Source: Leucobacter aridicollis
Lineage (GTDB): Bacteria; Actinomycetota; Actinomycetes; Actinomycetales; Microbacteriaceae
DNA: 64,000 bases
Direction: 5' to 3'
Assembly (NCBI RefSeq): GCF_013409595.1
Contig: NZ_JACCBD010000001.1
Coordinates: 1,116,001-1,180,000, forward strand
A model generated the notes under the pieces. The model worked only from the letters and a program-made list of their open reading frames with translations, made no database searches and was not told the DNA's origin. The position numbers and the translations under genes were made by a program. Below are positions 1 to 8,003 of the stretch, in pieces; position 1 is the first letter of the stretch, and each line of letters starts with the position of its first letter.

Positions 1-557
1 GGTGGGAATGCGATCGCCCAGACCTTTTCACTGGTGCGCCAGAACTGACTCGTGGCGACGAGCACACAGCCCACCAGCCATCCGATGACGGGCAGCGCAA
101 GGCCGCCGAACCCGATTGCGATGAGCCCGGCAACTGCGTAGCCGCGTGTCTCGGAGAGCGCCCGTGGCGGCGAGTCCCGGACTTCGGCTTGGAAAGGCTC
201 AGGTGTTGTGGTGCCTGTGATCTGACCAGAGGCGACCGGGAATCCTGGTGACGTCGCCGACTGAGTGGAGCCATAGCGCATCGCTTGCTCGTGATGAGTG
301 TGCTGTCCATCTTCAAGACCCGCGAGCGCGGCAGCTCGGGCAACCTCAACAGGGTCCCCGAGCGTCGCGATGCGAGCGCGCAATTCCGCGCCTTCGAGCC
401 CGAGGAGCTCCTCGCTCACACCGGCGCGAAGCTCGACGGCAAGGCGGTGGGGGAGGCCGCCGATCGCGGCATCAAGCGCAGCGAGGTAGGAGGCCCGTTC
501 CGCGTCATCGGCCCCGGGAGTCCGGTCGCGGGGGTTCGTCGTGTCGTCGGTACTCAT
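1..557 (-). CDS. HAAS-domain membrane protein, 3' end outside window
   Basis: The reading frame opens at ATG 557 and runs off the left edge (185 codons seen, no stop). The first ~75 residues look like the HAAS (DUF1700-like) helical domain: a short polar start, then AALDAAIGGLPHRL, ELRAGVSEELLGLEG and LGDPVEVARAAAL. A polar linker follows, then a hydrophobic stretch (GYAVAGLIAIGFGGLALP onward) that should be the first membrane segment(s). Its ATG overlaps the stop of the PadR gene as ATGA, so the two are translationally coupled. HAAS proteins are commonly encoded with PadR repressors and are thought to be membrane signalling or envelope-stress partners. That role is family knowledge, and no substrate can be read from the sequence. 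Confidence 0.8.
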   Translation of the reverse strand, partial: MSTDDTTNPRDRTPGADDAERASYLAALDAAIGGLPHRLAVELRAGVSEELLGLEGAELRARIATLGDPVEVARAAALAGLEDGQHTHHEQAMRYGSTQSATSPGFPVASGQITGTTTPEPFQAEVRDSPPRALSETRGYAVAGLIAIGFGGLALPVIGWLVGCVLVATSQFWRTSEKVWAIAFP

Positions 558-946
558 GATTCGAGCCCCTTCTCAAGTATCTCGGTGACGTTCTGCGTGA
601 ACGGCCCCCACTGGGTACGGAAAGCTGCGAGGTGGGCCTCGCCCTCCTGAGTGAGCCTGTAATACTTGCGGGTCGGCCCGCCCGATGGCGCCGCGGCACC
701 ATCGTCGCCACCGGCGGGGCTAGGGTTGCTTGCGCCCTGCTGCTCGAACGTGGCGATGAGACCGCGGTCTCGCAGCCTCCCGAGCAGCGGATAGAGCGTA
801 CCGATGCTCGCGATGAGGCCACGCTCGATCAGGGCGGAGGAGAGCTCCCAGCCGTACATTGGCCGCGCCGACAGAAAGCCGAGTACGCAGAATTCGACGA
901 CGCCCCTGCGCAACTGCGTCGTGACGTCATCTATCATGTGACACAA
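554..946 (-). CDS. PadR-family transcriptional regulator
   Basis: 130 aa from TTG 946. A shorter start is ATG 937 (MIDDVTTQL), and the choice is open because neither has a clear Shine-Dalgarno. The sequence is a compact PadR winged helix: LRRGVVEFCVLGFLSARPMYGWEL, then SIGTLYPLLGRLRDRGLI and a wing with RKYYRLTQEGEAHLAAF. It has a short C-terminal tail instead of the long PadR coiled coil, and a disordered Gly/Ser/Ala insertion in the wing. It is first in a two-gene unit with the HAAS membrane protein (ATGA overlap). By family behaviour it probably represses its own operon. The partly symmetric TATC...GATA stretch around 931-966 could be the operator, but this is inference. Confidence 0.88.
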   Translation of the reverse strand: MCHMIDDVTTQLRRGVVEFCVLGFLSARPMYGWELSSALIERGLIASIGTLYPLLGRLRDRGLIATFEQQGASNPSPAGGDDGAAAPSGGPTRKYYRLTQEGEAHLAAFRTQWGPFTQNVTEILEKGLES

Positions 947-1060
947 GCTAGCATGCCTCGCAAGATAGCGTCAATGGGCGTGCAGCGCTGTGGCGGGCTG
1001 CGGGGCGCCGCCTTAGCTCCGGCGCGGGCGCGCGATGGGCCCGGATCCAATGTGCCCCAG

Positions 1061-1126
1061 TTTTTCTGTTCCGCATCAAATATCCCGGCAATTTGACGCT
1101 GGATGGAAAGTTTGGGGGTGGTGGGG
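1061..1126 (+). repeat. Intergenic hairpin element, copy 1
   Basis: Order on this strand: TTTTTCT, CCGCA, a hairpin TCAAAT-9 nt-ATTTGA (1076-1096, loop core CCCGG), a short GC spacer, GGAAAGTTTGGGG, then a G-rich tail. A second copy lies at about 32985-33051 on the opposite strand with the same order, the same 9-nt loop length and a stem pair changed from T-A to C-G. The element lies outside genes. Function unknown. Confidence 0.6.
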
Positions 1127-1150
1127 TGGTGGGATGGAACGGGGGTGGGG
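1114..1150 (+). other. Putative G-quadruplex motif
   Basis: Runs of 5, 4, 3, 5 and 4 guanines separated by short loops (4, 4, 7 and 1 nt) lie on the plus strand directly after the hairpin element. The arrangement meets the usual four-tract G-quadruplex rule. A biological role is not established. Confidence 0.4.
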
Positions 1151-1267
1151 TGTCGGCGGCGGGACGGTGCCCGGCGCCAGACGCAGCAGTTGGGTTGCCA
1201 GGCACAGCAGGCCGGGCGCCCGACGCGGCGGCCGGTGCCCGACTCACCGCCCGGCGCACCAAACAGC

Positions 1268-1301
1268 AGTGCGGCCCACCCCTGAAGGGGCGGGCCGCAC
1301 T
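1268..1301 (-). terminator. Terminator of the aldehyde dehydrogenase gene
   Basis: Perfect 10-bp arms AGTGCGGCCC / GGGCCGCACT enclose a small inner stem (CCCCT/AGGGG). The hairpin lies about 35 bp past the dehydrogenase stop codon. There is no strong U-tract, as is common in GC-rich actinobacteria. Confidence 0.65.
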
Positions 1302-1335
1302 CGCGCAGGGTCCGCGCACGGCGCGGTTCGGCAGG

Positions 1336-2859
1336 TTAGCCGCGGTACTGGCTGCCCCAGTCGCCCGACTGGCCTGCGGGCGAGATCGCCTGCGGGAGGC
1401 CGAGCGGGTTGTCGTCGCGCAGCGCCTCGGGGAGGAACGCCGCGGGCGTGTTCTGGAACGCGACGGGGCGCAGGAACCGCTTGATTGCAGACGTGCCAAC
1501 CGAGGTGCTCGCGTCGTTGCTCGTCGCGGGCCACGGTCCGCCGTGCTGCTGTGCGGGGGTGACGGCGACGCCGGTCGACCAGCCGTTGAACAGCACGCGG
1601 CCGACCTGCTTCGCGAGCGCGGTGACGAGCGCGCGCAACTCGCCGACGTTTGCGGTCGTTCCCGACGCCTCGTCGGCGCTCACGTGGATCGTGCCCGAGA
1701 GGTTGCCCTCGTAGAACTCTGGCATGAGCGCAGCGAGGTCGGTGCCCTCGGGGGTCTCAACGAGGATGGTGAGGGGGCCGAACGCCTCCTCCACGAGTTC
1801 CTGGTGTCCGGCGCGGAAGTCCTCGAGTGACACGGACACAACGGTGGGGGATGCCCAGCCGTGGCCGTCCTTGTCGAAGCGGACGCCGCCCGGGATGACT
1901 GCGGAGACGCCAGCGGTCGCGAGGATCGTGTCGCGGCGCTCGTTGAAGCTCTGCGCGATGCGCGGGTCGAGCAGGCGGTGCTCGGGCAGCTCGTTCGCGG
2001 CGGCGGTGACGGCGGCCGGCAGCGCGGAGCCTGCGGGGATGAAGATGAAGCCGGGCTTCGTGCACAGCTGGCCGGCTGAGCCCGCCACGCTCGTGATGAG
2101 CCCGGAAGCGATCTCGTCCGCACGCTCGGCGGTCGCCGCAGCGGTGATGAAGACCGGGTTGACCGAGCCGAGCTCACCGTAGAAGGGGATCGGGGTGGGC
2201 CGCGCCGCAGCGATGTCGGTGAGCAGTCGGCCGATGCCGATCGAACCGGTGAACGAACCGGCCTTGATCCGGGGATCCTTGAGCACGGCGACGCCGGCCT
2301 CACGGCCGTGGATGAGGTTGAACACGCCCTCGGGCGCGCCAACCGACTGGAGCGCCTCGCGTGCAACGTCTGCGGTTGCGTCTGAGAGCTCGGGGTGGCC
2401 CGAGTGCGCCTTCACGATGACGGGGCAGCCGGCCGCGAGGATCGATGCGGTGTCGCCACCGAGCACCGAGAATGCGAATGGGAAGTTTGACGCCGAGAAG
2501 TTGATGATCGGGCCAAGCGGCACGTGGGTGCGGCGGATGTCGGGGCGCGGTCCGAGGACGAACTCGGGGTCTGCGTAGTCGATGCGGGCGTCGAGGTACG
2601 AGCCGTCCATCACGGTCTCCGAGAACAGCCGGAGCTGCACGGCCGTGCGTGTGACCTCGCCGTTCAGGCGGGCCTCGGTCAGGCCGGTCTCGCGCATGGC
2701 GATCTCCACGAGGCGCGGCTTCGCTGCCTCGAGGGCGTCGCCGAGGGCGACGAGGATGCGTGCCCGCTCGGCCGGTGCGAGGGCTGCGTATGCGGGGGCT
2801 GCGGCGGCGGCGCCAGCGACTACCGCTTCGAGCTCGGGGGTGAGAGTGCTCTCGGTCAT
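1336..2859 (-). CDS. Aldehyde dehydrogenase, 2-oxoglutarate semialdehyde type
   Basis: 507 aa from ATG 2859, with AAGGA seven bases upstream. The protein resembles the NADP-dependent 2,5-dioxovalerate (alpha-ketoglutarate semialdehyde) dehydrogenase branch of the ALDH superfamily. Visible features are GPIINFSASNFPFAFSVLGGD, FTGSIGIGRLL, the general base Glu229 in FYGELGSVNPVF and the nucleophile Cys266 in SAGQLCTKPGF. The lysine-to-NADP region is KAHSGHPELS rather than the KPAE of common ALDHs, which also fits this branch. The product would be 2-oxoglutarate, the substrate of Kgd encoded 1.2 kb upstream on the same strand. A 105-bp gap separates it from the agmatine-deiminase-like gene, so it may have its own promoter. 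Pentose, hydroxyproline or glucarate breakdown are possible sources of the aldehyde; none is encoded here. Confidence 0.85.
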   Translation of the reverse strand: MTESTLTPELEAVVAGAAAAAPAYAALAPAERARILVALGDALEAAKPRLVEIAMRETGLTEARLNGEVTRTAVQLRLFSETVMDGSYLDARIDYADPEFVLGPRPDIRRTHVPLGPIINFSASNFPFAFSVLGGDTASILAAGCPVIVKAHSGHPELSDATADVAREALQSVGAPEGVFNLIHGREAGVAVLKDPRIKAGSFTGSIGIGRLLTDIAAARPTPIPFYGELGSVNPVFITAAATAERADEIASGLITSVAGSAGQLCTKPGFIFIPAGSALPAAVTAAANELPEHRLLDPRIAQSFNERRDTILATAGVSAVIPGGVRFDKDGHGWASPTVVSVSLEDFRAGHQELVEEAFGPLTILVETPEGTDLAALMPEFYEGNLSGTIHVSADEASGTTANVGELRALVTALAKQVGRVLFNGWSTGVAVTPAQQHGGPWPATSNDASTSVGTSAIKRFLRPVAFQNTPAAFLPEALRDDNPLGLPQAISPAGQSGDWGSQYRG

Positions 2860-2964
2860 CTATCGTTCCTTATGTGGTGAGGGATCGAGACGCGCCGTCG
2901 GTGCGCGCCAAGCAATCGTCATGTGACATTGTACAGGCTGGGCAGGGGCCTGTCGCCCCCGGCG

Positions 2965-3987
2965 CTACAGGGCAGGCTGCTGCTGCGTAATGCAGTGGAT
3001 GCCGCCGCCGCGCGCAAACAGCGGGCGGGCATCGATCGCCACAACCTCGCGGCCCGGGTAGACGTCACGGAGCACGCCGAGCGCGCGGTCGTCCGCGGGA
3101 TCGGCGAACGCGCAGGCGAGCACGCCGCCGTTCACGACGAGATGGTTGATGTAGCTGTAGTCGACAAATCCCTCGTCGTCGCGCAGCGTCTCGGGCGCCG
3201 GCAGATCGACAATGTCGAACTGGTCAGAGCGGTCGTCGCGGTACCGCTCAACGACCTCGCGGTTCGTGCGCGCGATCGCGTGGTCTGGGTGCGACTCCGC
3301 GTCCTGCCGGTGCATGAGCAGCACGTCTGGCGTGGTGAACGCCGCGAGAATGTCGGCGTGGCCGCGGGTGCCGAAGGTGTCGTGGTCGCGGGTGAGACCG
3401 CGGGGGAGCCAGATGGCGCGATCGGTGCCGATCGTGCGCGCGAGCTCCGCCTCGACCTGCTCCTTGGTCCAGCCCGGGTTGCGTCCCGGGTCGAGCTGCA
3501 CGGTCTCGGTAAGTACAACGCGTCCGGTACCGTCGACCTGGATCCCGCCGCCCTCGTTCGTCATCTCGGAGTCGACGAGCGTTGCGCCTGCAGCCTCGGC
3601 GATGATCCGGCCGATGTGCTGATCCTTATCCCACTCGGCCCAGTCCTGACCGCCCCAGCCGTTGAAGCGGTAGTTCACGGCGCCGAGCGTGCCATCGTCG
3701 CCGATGACAAAGCTCGGGCCGATGTCGCGCATCCACGCATCGTTCAGCGGGGCGACGAGGCGCTCGATCTGACCCGAGAGGTATCGGGCGGCGATCGCCT
3801 CGTCGCCAGGGTTCACGACCACAGTGACGGCCTCGAACTCGCTGGCGGCATTCGCGACGGCGGCCCACGTCGTGCGCGCCGACTCGACCTCCGCCTCGGT
3901 GTCGCCGAGCGTGTAGCCCGAGGTCGGCCATGCGAGCCAGATGCGCTCCTGCGCGTGGCCCTCGATAGGCATACGCCATGTGGTCAT
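2965..3987 (-). CDS. aguA: Agmatine deiminase / PAD-family guanidine hydrolase
   Basis: 340 aa. ATG 3987 is chosen because it has GGGGGATC just upstream and opens MTTWRMPIEG, like family members; the frame is open further upstream, but that part is low-complexity Ser/Arg sequence overlapping kgd. Family motifs are present: NDAWMRDIGPSFV (residues ~82-94), NEGGGIQVDG, the catalytic His-Asp region GTRGHADILAAF, and near the C-terminus GGGGIHCITQQ with the nucleophilic Cys332. The family hydrolyses agmatine to N-carbamoylputrescine and ammonia. Some members act on peptidyl-arginine or other guanidines, so the substrate is not certain. It lies 34 bp after kgd on the same strand and may be co-transcribed. 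No N-carbamoylputrescine amidase is nearby. Confidence 0.85.
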   Translation of the reverse strand: MTTWRMPIEGHAQERIWLAWPTSGYTLGDTEAEVESARTTWAAVANAASEFEAVTVVVNPGDEAIAARYLSGQIERLVAPLNDAWMRDIGPSFVIGDDGTLGAVNYRFNGWGGQDWAEWDKDQHIGRIIAEAAGATLVDSEMTNEGGGIQVDGTGRVVLTETVQLDPGRNPGWTKEQVEAELARTIGTDRAIWLPRGLTRDHDTFGTRGHADILAAFTTPDVLLMHRQDAESHPDHAIARTNREVVERYRDDRSDQFDIVDLPAPETLRDDEGFVDYSYINHLVVNGGVLACAFADPADDRALGVLRDVYPGREVVAIDARPLFARGGGIHCITQQQPAL

Positions 3988-4021
3988 CGGTGATCCCCCT
4001 GAATGAAGTGCGAACTCGCGA

Positions 4022-7000
4022 CTAGTCGAACTTGAGCGCCTGCGCGAGCAGGGCTTCCTGCTCGACCGCGTGCACCTTCGCCGAGCCCGTGGAAGGCGCA
4101 GCCGAGGCGGCACGCGAGACGACGCGGATGCGGTCGTTCGCCAGGTGCTTCGCGAGCACGAGCGAGATGAACGGCCACGCGCCCTGGTTCTCTGGCTCGT
4201 CCTGGACCCAGACGAGCTCGGCGTTCGGGTAGGTCGCGATGATGCGCGTGAGATCGATAACGGGCATCGGGTAGTACTGCTCGACGCGGACGACGGCGAC
4301 ACGCGAATCAGGATTCTTCGCGAGCGCGCCCTCGAGGTCGTAGTACACCTTGCCGGAGGTGAGGATCACACGCTGGACCGCCTCACGATCCTGCACGTTC
4401 GGGTCGTCGATCACCGGCTTGAAGCTGCCGGTGGTGAAGTCCTCGACGCTCGACGTCGCACCACGCAGACGCAGCATCGACTTCGGGGTGAAGACAATGA
4501 GCGGCTTGCGCGGGCGGGCGTAGGCCTGGCGGCGGAGCAGGTGGAAGTAGTTCGCGGGCGTCGACGGACGCGCGACGATCATGTTGTCTTCCGCGCACAG
4601 CTGCAGGAAGCGCTCAATGCGCGCCGACGAGTGATCCGGGCCCTGGCCCTCGTAGCCGTGGGGGAGCAGCATCACGACGGACGACTGCTGGCCCCACTTC
4701 TGCTCGGCCGCAGCGACGTACTCGTCGATGACCGCCTGCGCGGTGTTCACGAAGTCGCCGAACTGTGCCTCCCACAGCACGAGTGCATCCTCGCGTTGCA
4801 GCGAGTACCCGTACTCGAACGCGAGCGCGGCGTACTCGGAGAGCAGTGAGTCGTAGATCCAGAACCTAGCCTGATCCTCGGAGAGGTTCAGCAGCGGCAG
4901 CCATTCCTGGCCGTTCGACCGGTCGTGGAAGACCGCGTGGCGCTGCGTGAACGTGCCGCGTCGTGCATCCTGGCCGGCGAAGCGCACCGGGGTGCCCTCC
5001 ATAAGCAGCGACCCGAGTGCGAGCAGCTCGCCGAAGCCCCAATCGATCTCGCCCGAGCGGCTCATCTCCACGCGCTTGGCGAGGAGCTGCTGCAGCTTGC
5101 GGTGCACGGTGAAGCCCTCGGGGGTGTTGCCGTGCGCATCGCCGATGCGGTGGATGACCTCGGTCGACACCGCCGTATCGAGCACCTCGCCGGTCAGCTG
5201 ACCCGGCTCCTCGCGCTCGGCGATGCCGGACTGATCGATGACGGGAATCGAGCCGGTCTGCGCAGCGTGGGTTTCCATGAACGCCTGCTCGAGGCGGTTC
5301 TGGAAGTCCTGCTTCGCGGTCTCGTACTGCTCCTGCGTGATGTCGCCACGGCCGACGAGGCCCTCGGTGTACAGGCGACGCGTCGAGCGCTTCGCCTCGA
5401 TGAGGTCGGTCATGAGCGGCTGCGTCATCGACGGGTCGTCGCCCTCGTTGTGCCCGCGGCGGCGGTAGCAGATGAGGTCGATGATGACGTCCTTGTGGAA
5501 CTTCTGGCGGAACTCGTAGGCGAGCTGCGCCACGCGCACGACCGACTCGGGGTCGTCGCCGTTCACGTGGAAGATCGGGGACTGAACAACCTTGCCTACA
5601 TCCGACGAGTAGACGCCGGTGCGGGAGTCGAGCGGCAGCGTGGTGAAGCCGACCTGGTTGTTGATGATGATGTGGATCGTGCCACCGGTGCGGTAGCCAC
5701 GCAGCTGCGACATCTGCAGCGTCTCGTAGACGACGCCCTGACCGGCCATCGCGGCGTCGCCGTGAATGAGCAGCGGGAGCGTGGTGAACGAGCCGATCGG
5801 CTTGAGATCCTGCTTCGCGCGGACGATGCCCTCGAGCACGCCGTTCACGGTCTCGAGGTGCGACGGGTTCGCCGCGAGGTGGATCGGCACCTGCGTCCCG
5901 TTCGGGGCGGTGAAGACGCCCGACGTGCCGAGGTGGTACTTCACGTCGCCCGAGCCGGTCTTCTGCGCGGTTCCCTCGAACTCGCGGAAGATCTGGCCGT
6001 ACGTCTTGCCCGCGATGTTCGAGAGCACGTTCAGGCGGCCGCGGTGGGCCATGCCGATGTCGACCGAATCGACGCCGTCTTCCGCGGCATCGATGAGCAT
6101 CGCGTCGAGCAGCGGAATGACGGACTCGCCGCCCTCCAGGCTGAAGCGCTTCTGGCCGACGTACTTGGTCTGCAGGAAGGTCTCGAAGGCCTCGGCCTCG
6201 TTGAGCTTCTCGAGGATGCGCATCTGCTCGTCGCTCGTCGGCTTCGCGTAGGTCACCTCGAGCTGGTCGCGCAGCCAGATCCGCTCCTCGGGATCCTGGA
6301 TGTGCATGTACTCGACGCCGATCTTGCGGCAGTAGGTGTCGCGGAGCACGCCGAGAATGTCGCGCAGCTTCATCGTCGGCTTGCCGCCGATGCCGCCCGT
6401 GACGAACTCGCGGTCGAGATCCCAGAACGTCAGGCCGTGGTTCTCGATCTCAAGATCGGGGTGGGTGCGCTGCACGTACTCAAGCGGGTCGACGTCCGCC
6501 ATAAGGTGGCCGCGCACGCGGAACGCGTTGATGAGCTCCTGCACGCGAGCCGACTTGCCGATTGCGCCCGAGACGTCGACGTGGATGTCCTTCGCCCACT
6601 GGATCGGCTTGTACGGGATGCGCAGTGCGGCGAAGACGTCCTCGTAGAAGTTGTGGCCGCCCGCGAGGAGCTCGTGCACGTACTTCAGGAACTCGCCGGA
6701 ACCGGCACCCTGAATGACACGGTGGTCGTAGGTGCTCGTGAGCGTGATGGTCTTCGAGATGCCGAGATTCGTGAGCACCTCTTCGGACGCGCCCTGGAAC
6801 TCAGCGGGGTACTCGAGCGCGCCGGCGCCAATGATCGATCCCTGCCCGTTCATGAGGCGGGGGACCGAGTGCACGGTGCCGATGCCGCCCGGGTTGGTGA
6901 GCGAGATCGTGGTGCCCTGGAAGTCGTTTGCGGTGAGCTTGTTGTCGCGCGAGCGCTTCACGAGGTCCTCGTATGCGGCGAGGTACTCGTTGAAGTCGAG

Positions 7001-7762
7001 GGTCTCCGCGTACTTGATCGCGGGGACCATCAGCGAGCGGCTGCCGTCTGCCTTCTGCACGTCCACGGCGATGCCGAGCCCGACGTGTGCGGGCACGACC
7101 ACGCCTGGCTTGCCGTCGACCTCGGTGTAGAAGACGTTCTGCGCGGGGTGTACCTTCAGCGCCTGGATCAGGGCCCAACCGATGAGGTGGGTGAACGAGA
7201 CCTTGCCGCCGCGGCTGCGACGCAGGTGGCTGTTGATGACAATGCGGTTGTCGATGAGCAGTTTCGCGGGAACCGTGCGCACGCTCGTCGCGGTGGGGAC
7301 CGTGAGGCTCGCGTCCATGTTCTTCGACAGGGTGCGTGCCATGCCCTTGAAGACGCTGAACTCGTCGGTCGCCGTGTCGTCGGCCGCAGCCTGCGGCGCG
7401 ACGGGGGTCTTGCGGGGCGCGTCGGCGGGGATCGGCGCGGTGCGGGGCGCAACATTGGTGGTGCGGGCGGGCTGCGTGGCCGGCCCGGTGCTCGGCGCTG
7501 CGTGTGCGGCCGCGGCGGGGGGAGCTGTCGCAGCTGCCGACGGCGGGGCCGCGGGCGCGCCCGTGGCGGGAGCCGCCGACGCTGACTGGGACTGAACTGC
7601 TGACTGAGTGGCTGCGAATTTCTCGAGAGTCGGCCACCAAGCCGGGTCTACCGAGTTCTTGTCGACGACGTACTGTTTGTACATCTCATCGACAAGCCAA
7701 GCGTTCGCACCAAAATCTTCTGCGGAACCATCCTGTGAGGTGGTTTCCGAGCGCTCTGCCAA
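4022..7762 (-). CDS. kgd: Multifunctional 2-oxoglutarate dehydrogenase E1/E2 (Kgd)
   Basis: 1,246 aa. I chose TTG 7762 because GGAGAGGAAG lies six bases upstream and the resulting N-terminus (MAERSETT...FGANAWLVDEMY) matches actinobacterial Kgd. The frame is open back to a GTG at 7855 without a Shine-Dalgarno. Domain order: a short E1-type N-terminal segment; an Ala/Pro-rich linker (~50-130); an E2-type succinyltransferase domain with catalytic His347 in TYDHRVIQGAGSGEF and no lipoyl domain; then the thiamine-diphosphate E1 domain with GDAAMAGQGVVYE, INNQVGFTT and a C-terminal transketolase-like part. It decarboxylates 2-oxoglutarate and feeds the E2/E3 complex of the TCA cycle. Regulation by a GarA-like FHA protein is known for the family; garA is not in this window. 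It is divergent from the CBS-protein operon. Confidence 0.95.
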   Translation of the reverse strand: MAERSETTSQDGSAEDFGANAWLVDEMYKQYVVDKNSVDPAWWPTLEKFAATQSAVQSQSASAAPATGAPAAPPSAAATAPPAAAAHAAPSTGPATQPARTTNVAPRTAPIPADAPRKTPVAPQAAADDTATDEFSVFKGMARTLSKNMDASLTVPTATSVRTVPAKLLIDNRIVINSHLRRSRGGKVSFTHLIGWALIQALKVHPAQNVFYTEVDGKPGVVVPAHVGLGIAVDVQKADGSRSLMVPAIKYAETLDFNEYLAAYEDLVKRSRDNKLTANDFQGTTISLTNPGGIGTVHSVPRLMNGQGSIIGAGALEYPAEFQGASEEVLTNLGISKTITLTSTYDHRVIQGAGSGEFLKYVHELLAGGHNFYEDVFAALRIPYKPIQWAKDIHVDVSGAIGKSARVQELINAFRVRGHLMADVDPLEYVQRTHPDLEIENHGLTFWDLDREFVTGGIGGKPTMKLRDILGVLRDTYCRKIGVEYMHIQDPEERIWLRDQLEVTYAKPTSDEQMRILEKLNEAEAFETFLQTKYVGQKRFSLEGGESVIPLLDAMLIDAAEDGVDSVDIGMAHRGRLNVLSNIAGKTYGQIFREFEGTAQKTGSGDVKYHLGTSGVFTAPNGTQVPIHLAANPSHLETVNGVLEGIVRAKQDLKPIGSFTTLPLLIHGDAAMAGQGVVYETLQMSQLRGYRTGGTIHIIINNQVGFTTLPLDSRTGVYSSDVGKVVQSPIFHVNGDDPESVVRVAQLAYEFRQKFHKDVIIDLICYRRRGHNEGDDPSMTQPLMTDLIEAKRSTRRLYTEGLVGRGDITQEQYETAKQDFQNRLEQAFMETHAAQTGSIPVIDQSGIAEREEPGQLTGEVLDTAVSTEVIHRIGDAHGNTPEGFTVHRKLQQLLAKRVEMSRSGEIDWGFGELLALGSLLMEGTPVRFAGQDARRGTFTQRHAVFHDRSNGQEWLPLLNLSEDQARFWIYDSLLSEYAALAFEYGYSLQREDALVLWEAQFGDFVNTAQAVIDEYVAAAEQKWGQQSSVVMLLPHGYEGQGPDHSSARIERFLQLCAEDNMIVARPSTPANYFHLLRRQAYARPRKPLIVFTPKSMLRLRGATSSVEDFTTGSFKPVIDDPNVQDREAVQRVILTSGKVYYDLEGALAKNPDSRVAVVRVEQYYPMPVIDLTRIIATYPNAELVWVQDEPENQGAWPFISLVLAKHLANDRIRVVSRAASAAPSTGSAKVHAVEQEALLAQALKFD

Positions 7763-8003
7763 AGCGACTTCCTCTCCCGTGAGTAATGTTGTCTCGTGCG
7801 AAAGTGCCGCTGTATCCGGCGGCACGACCCGCGATAACGGTTCGCCATCGCACACTGTATAAGCCTACGCCGTTCCCGCTCCGAAAATGCCAATCTCGCT
7901 GATAAAGTGGAGCAATCATGGAAGCGGACCCCCGAAGACCCTCAGACCCTCCGAGTATCATCCGCGCTGAGGCGCGGACTTCGCACAGGAATTCGGTTCT
8001 CGT
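7763..8003. promoter_or_regulatory. Divergent promoter region between kgd and the CBS genes
   Basis: A 241-bp region between two divergently read genes. On the kgd side TATACA near 7858-7863 is a plausible -10 box, giving a leader of roughly 90 nt before the chosen TTG. I see no clear -35 box and no riboswitch-like fold. The right half is comparatively AT-rich and must carry the promoter of the CBS operon. Confidence 0.4.

Larger units (their letters stand above)
947..1335. other. 389-bp intergenic region upstream of padR
   Basis: No gene is supported. The region holds, from left to right, the padR promoter/operator zone (about 934-970), a hairpin repeat element (1061-1126), a G-rich tract able to form a quadruplex (1114-1150), C/G-rich low-complexity DNA, and the terminator of the aldehyde dehydrogenase gene (1268-1301). 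Confidence 0.7.

Noticed and set aside
2965..4302. 445-residue version of the agmatine-deiminase-like protein
   Set aside because: The extra 105 N-terminal residues are Ser/Arg/Thr low-complexity and overlap the kgd 3' end; ATG 3987 with GGGGGATC fits the family start.
4925..7585. Very long open frame on the plus strand opposite kgd (about 886 codons)
   Set aside because: It is antisense to a full-length, motif-rich kgd, its product is a low-complexity Arg/Val/Leu/His/Asp mix and it shows no domain. Such shadows are normal at this GC content.
7763..7855. Longer kgd start at GTG 7855
   Set aside because: No Shine-Dalgarno, and the additional residues do not match Kgd N-termini; TTG 7762 has a strong GGAGAGGAAG.
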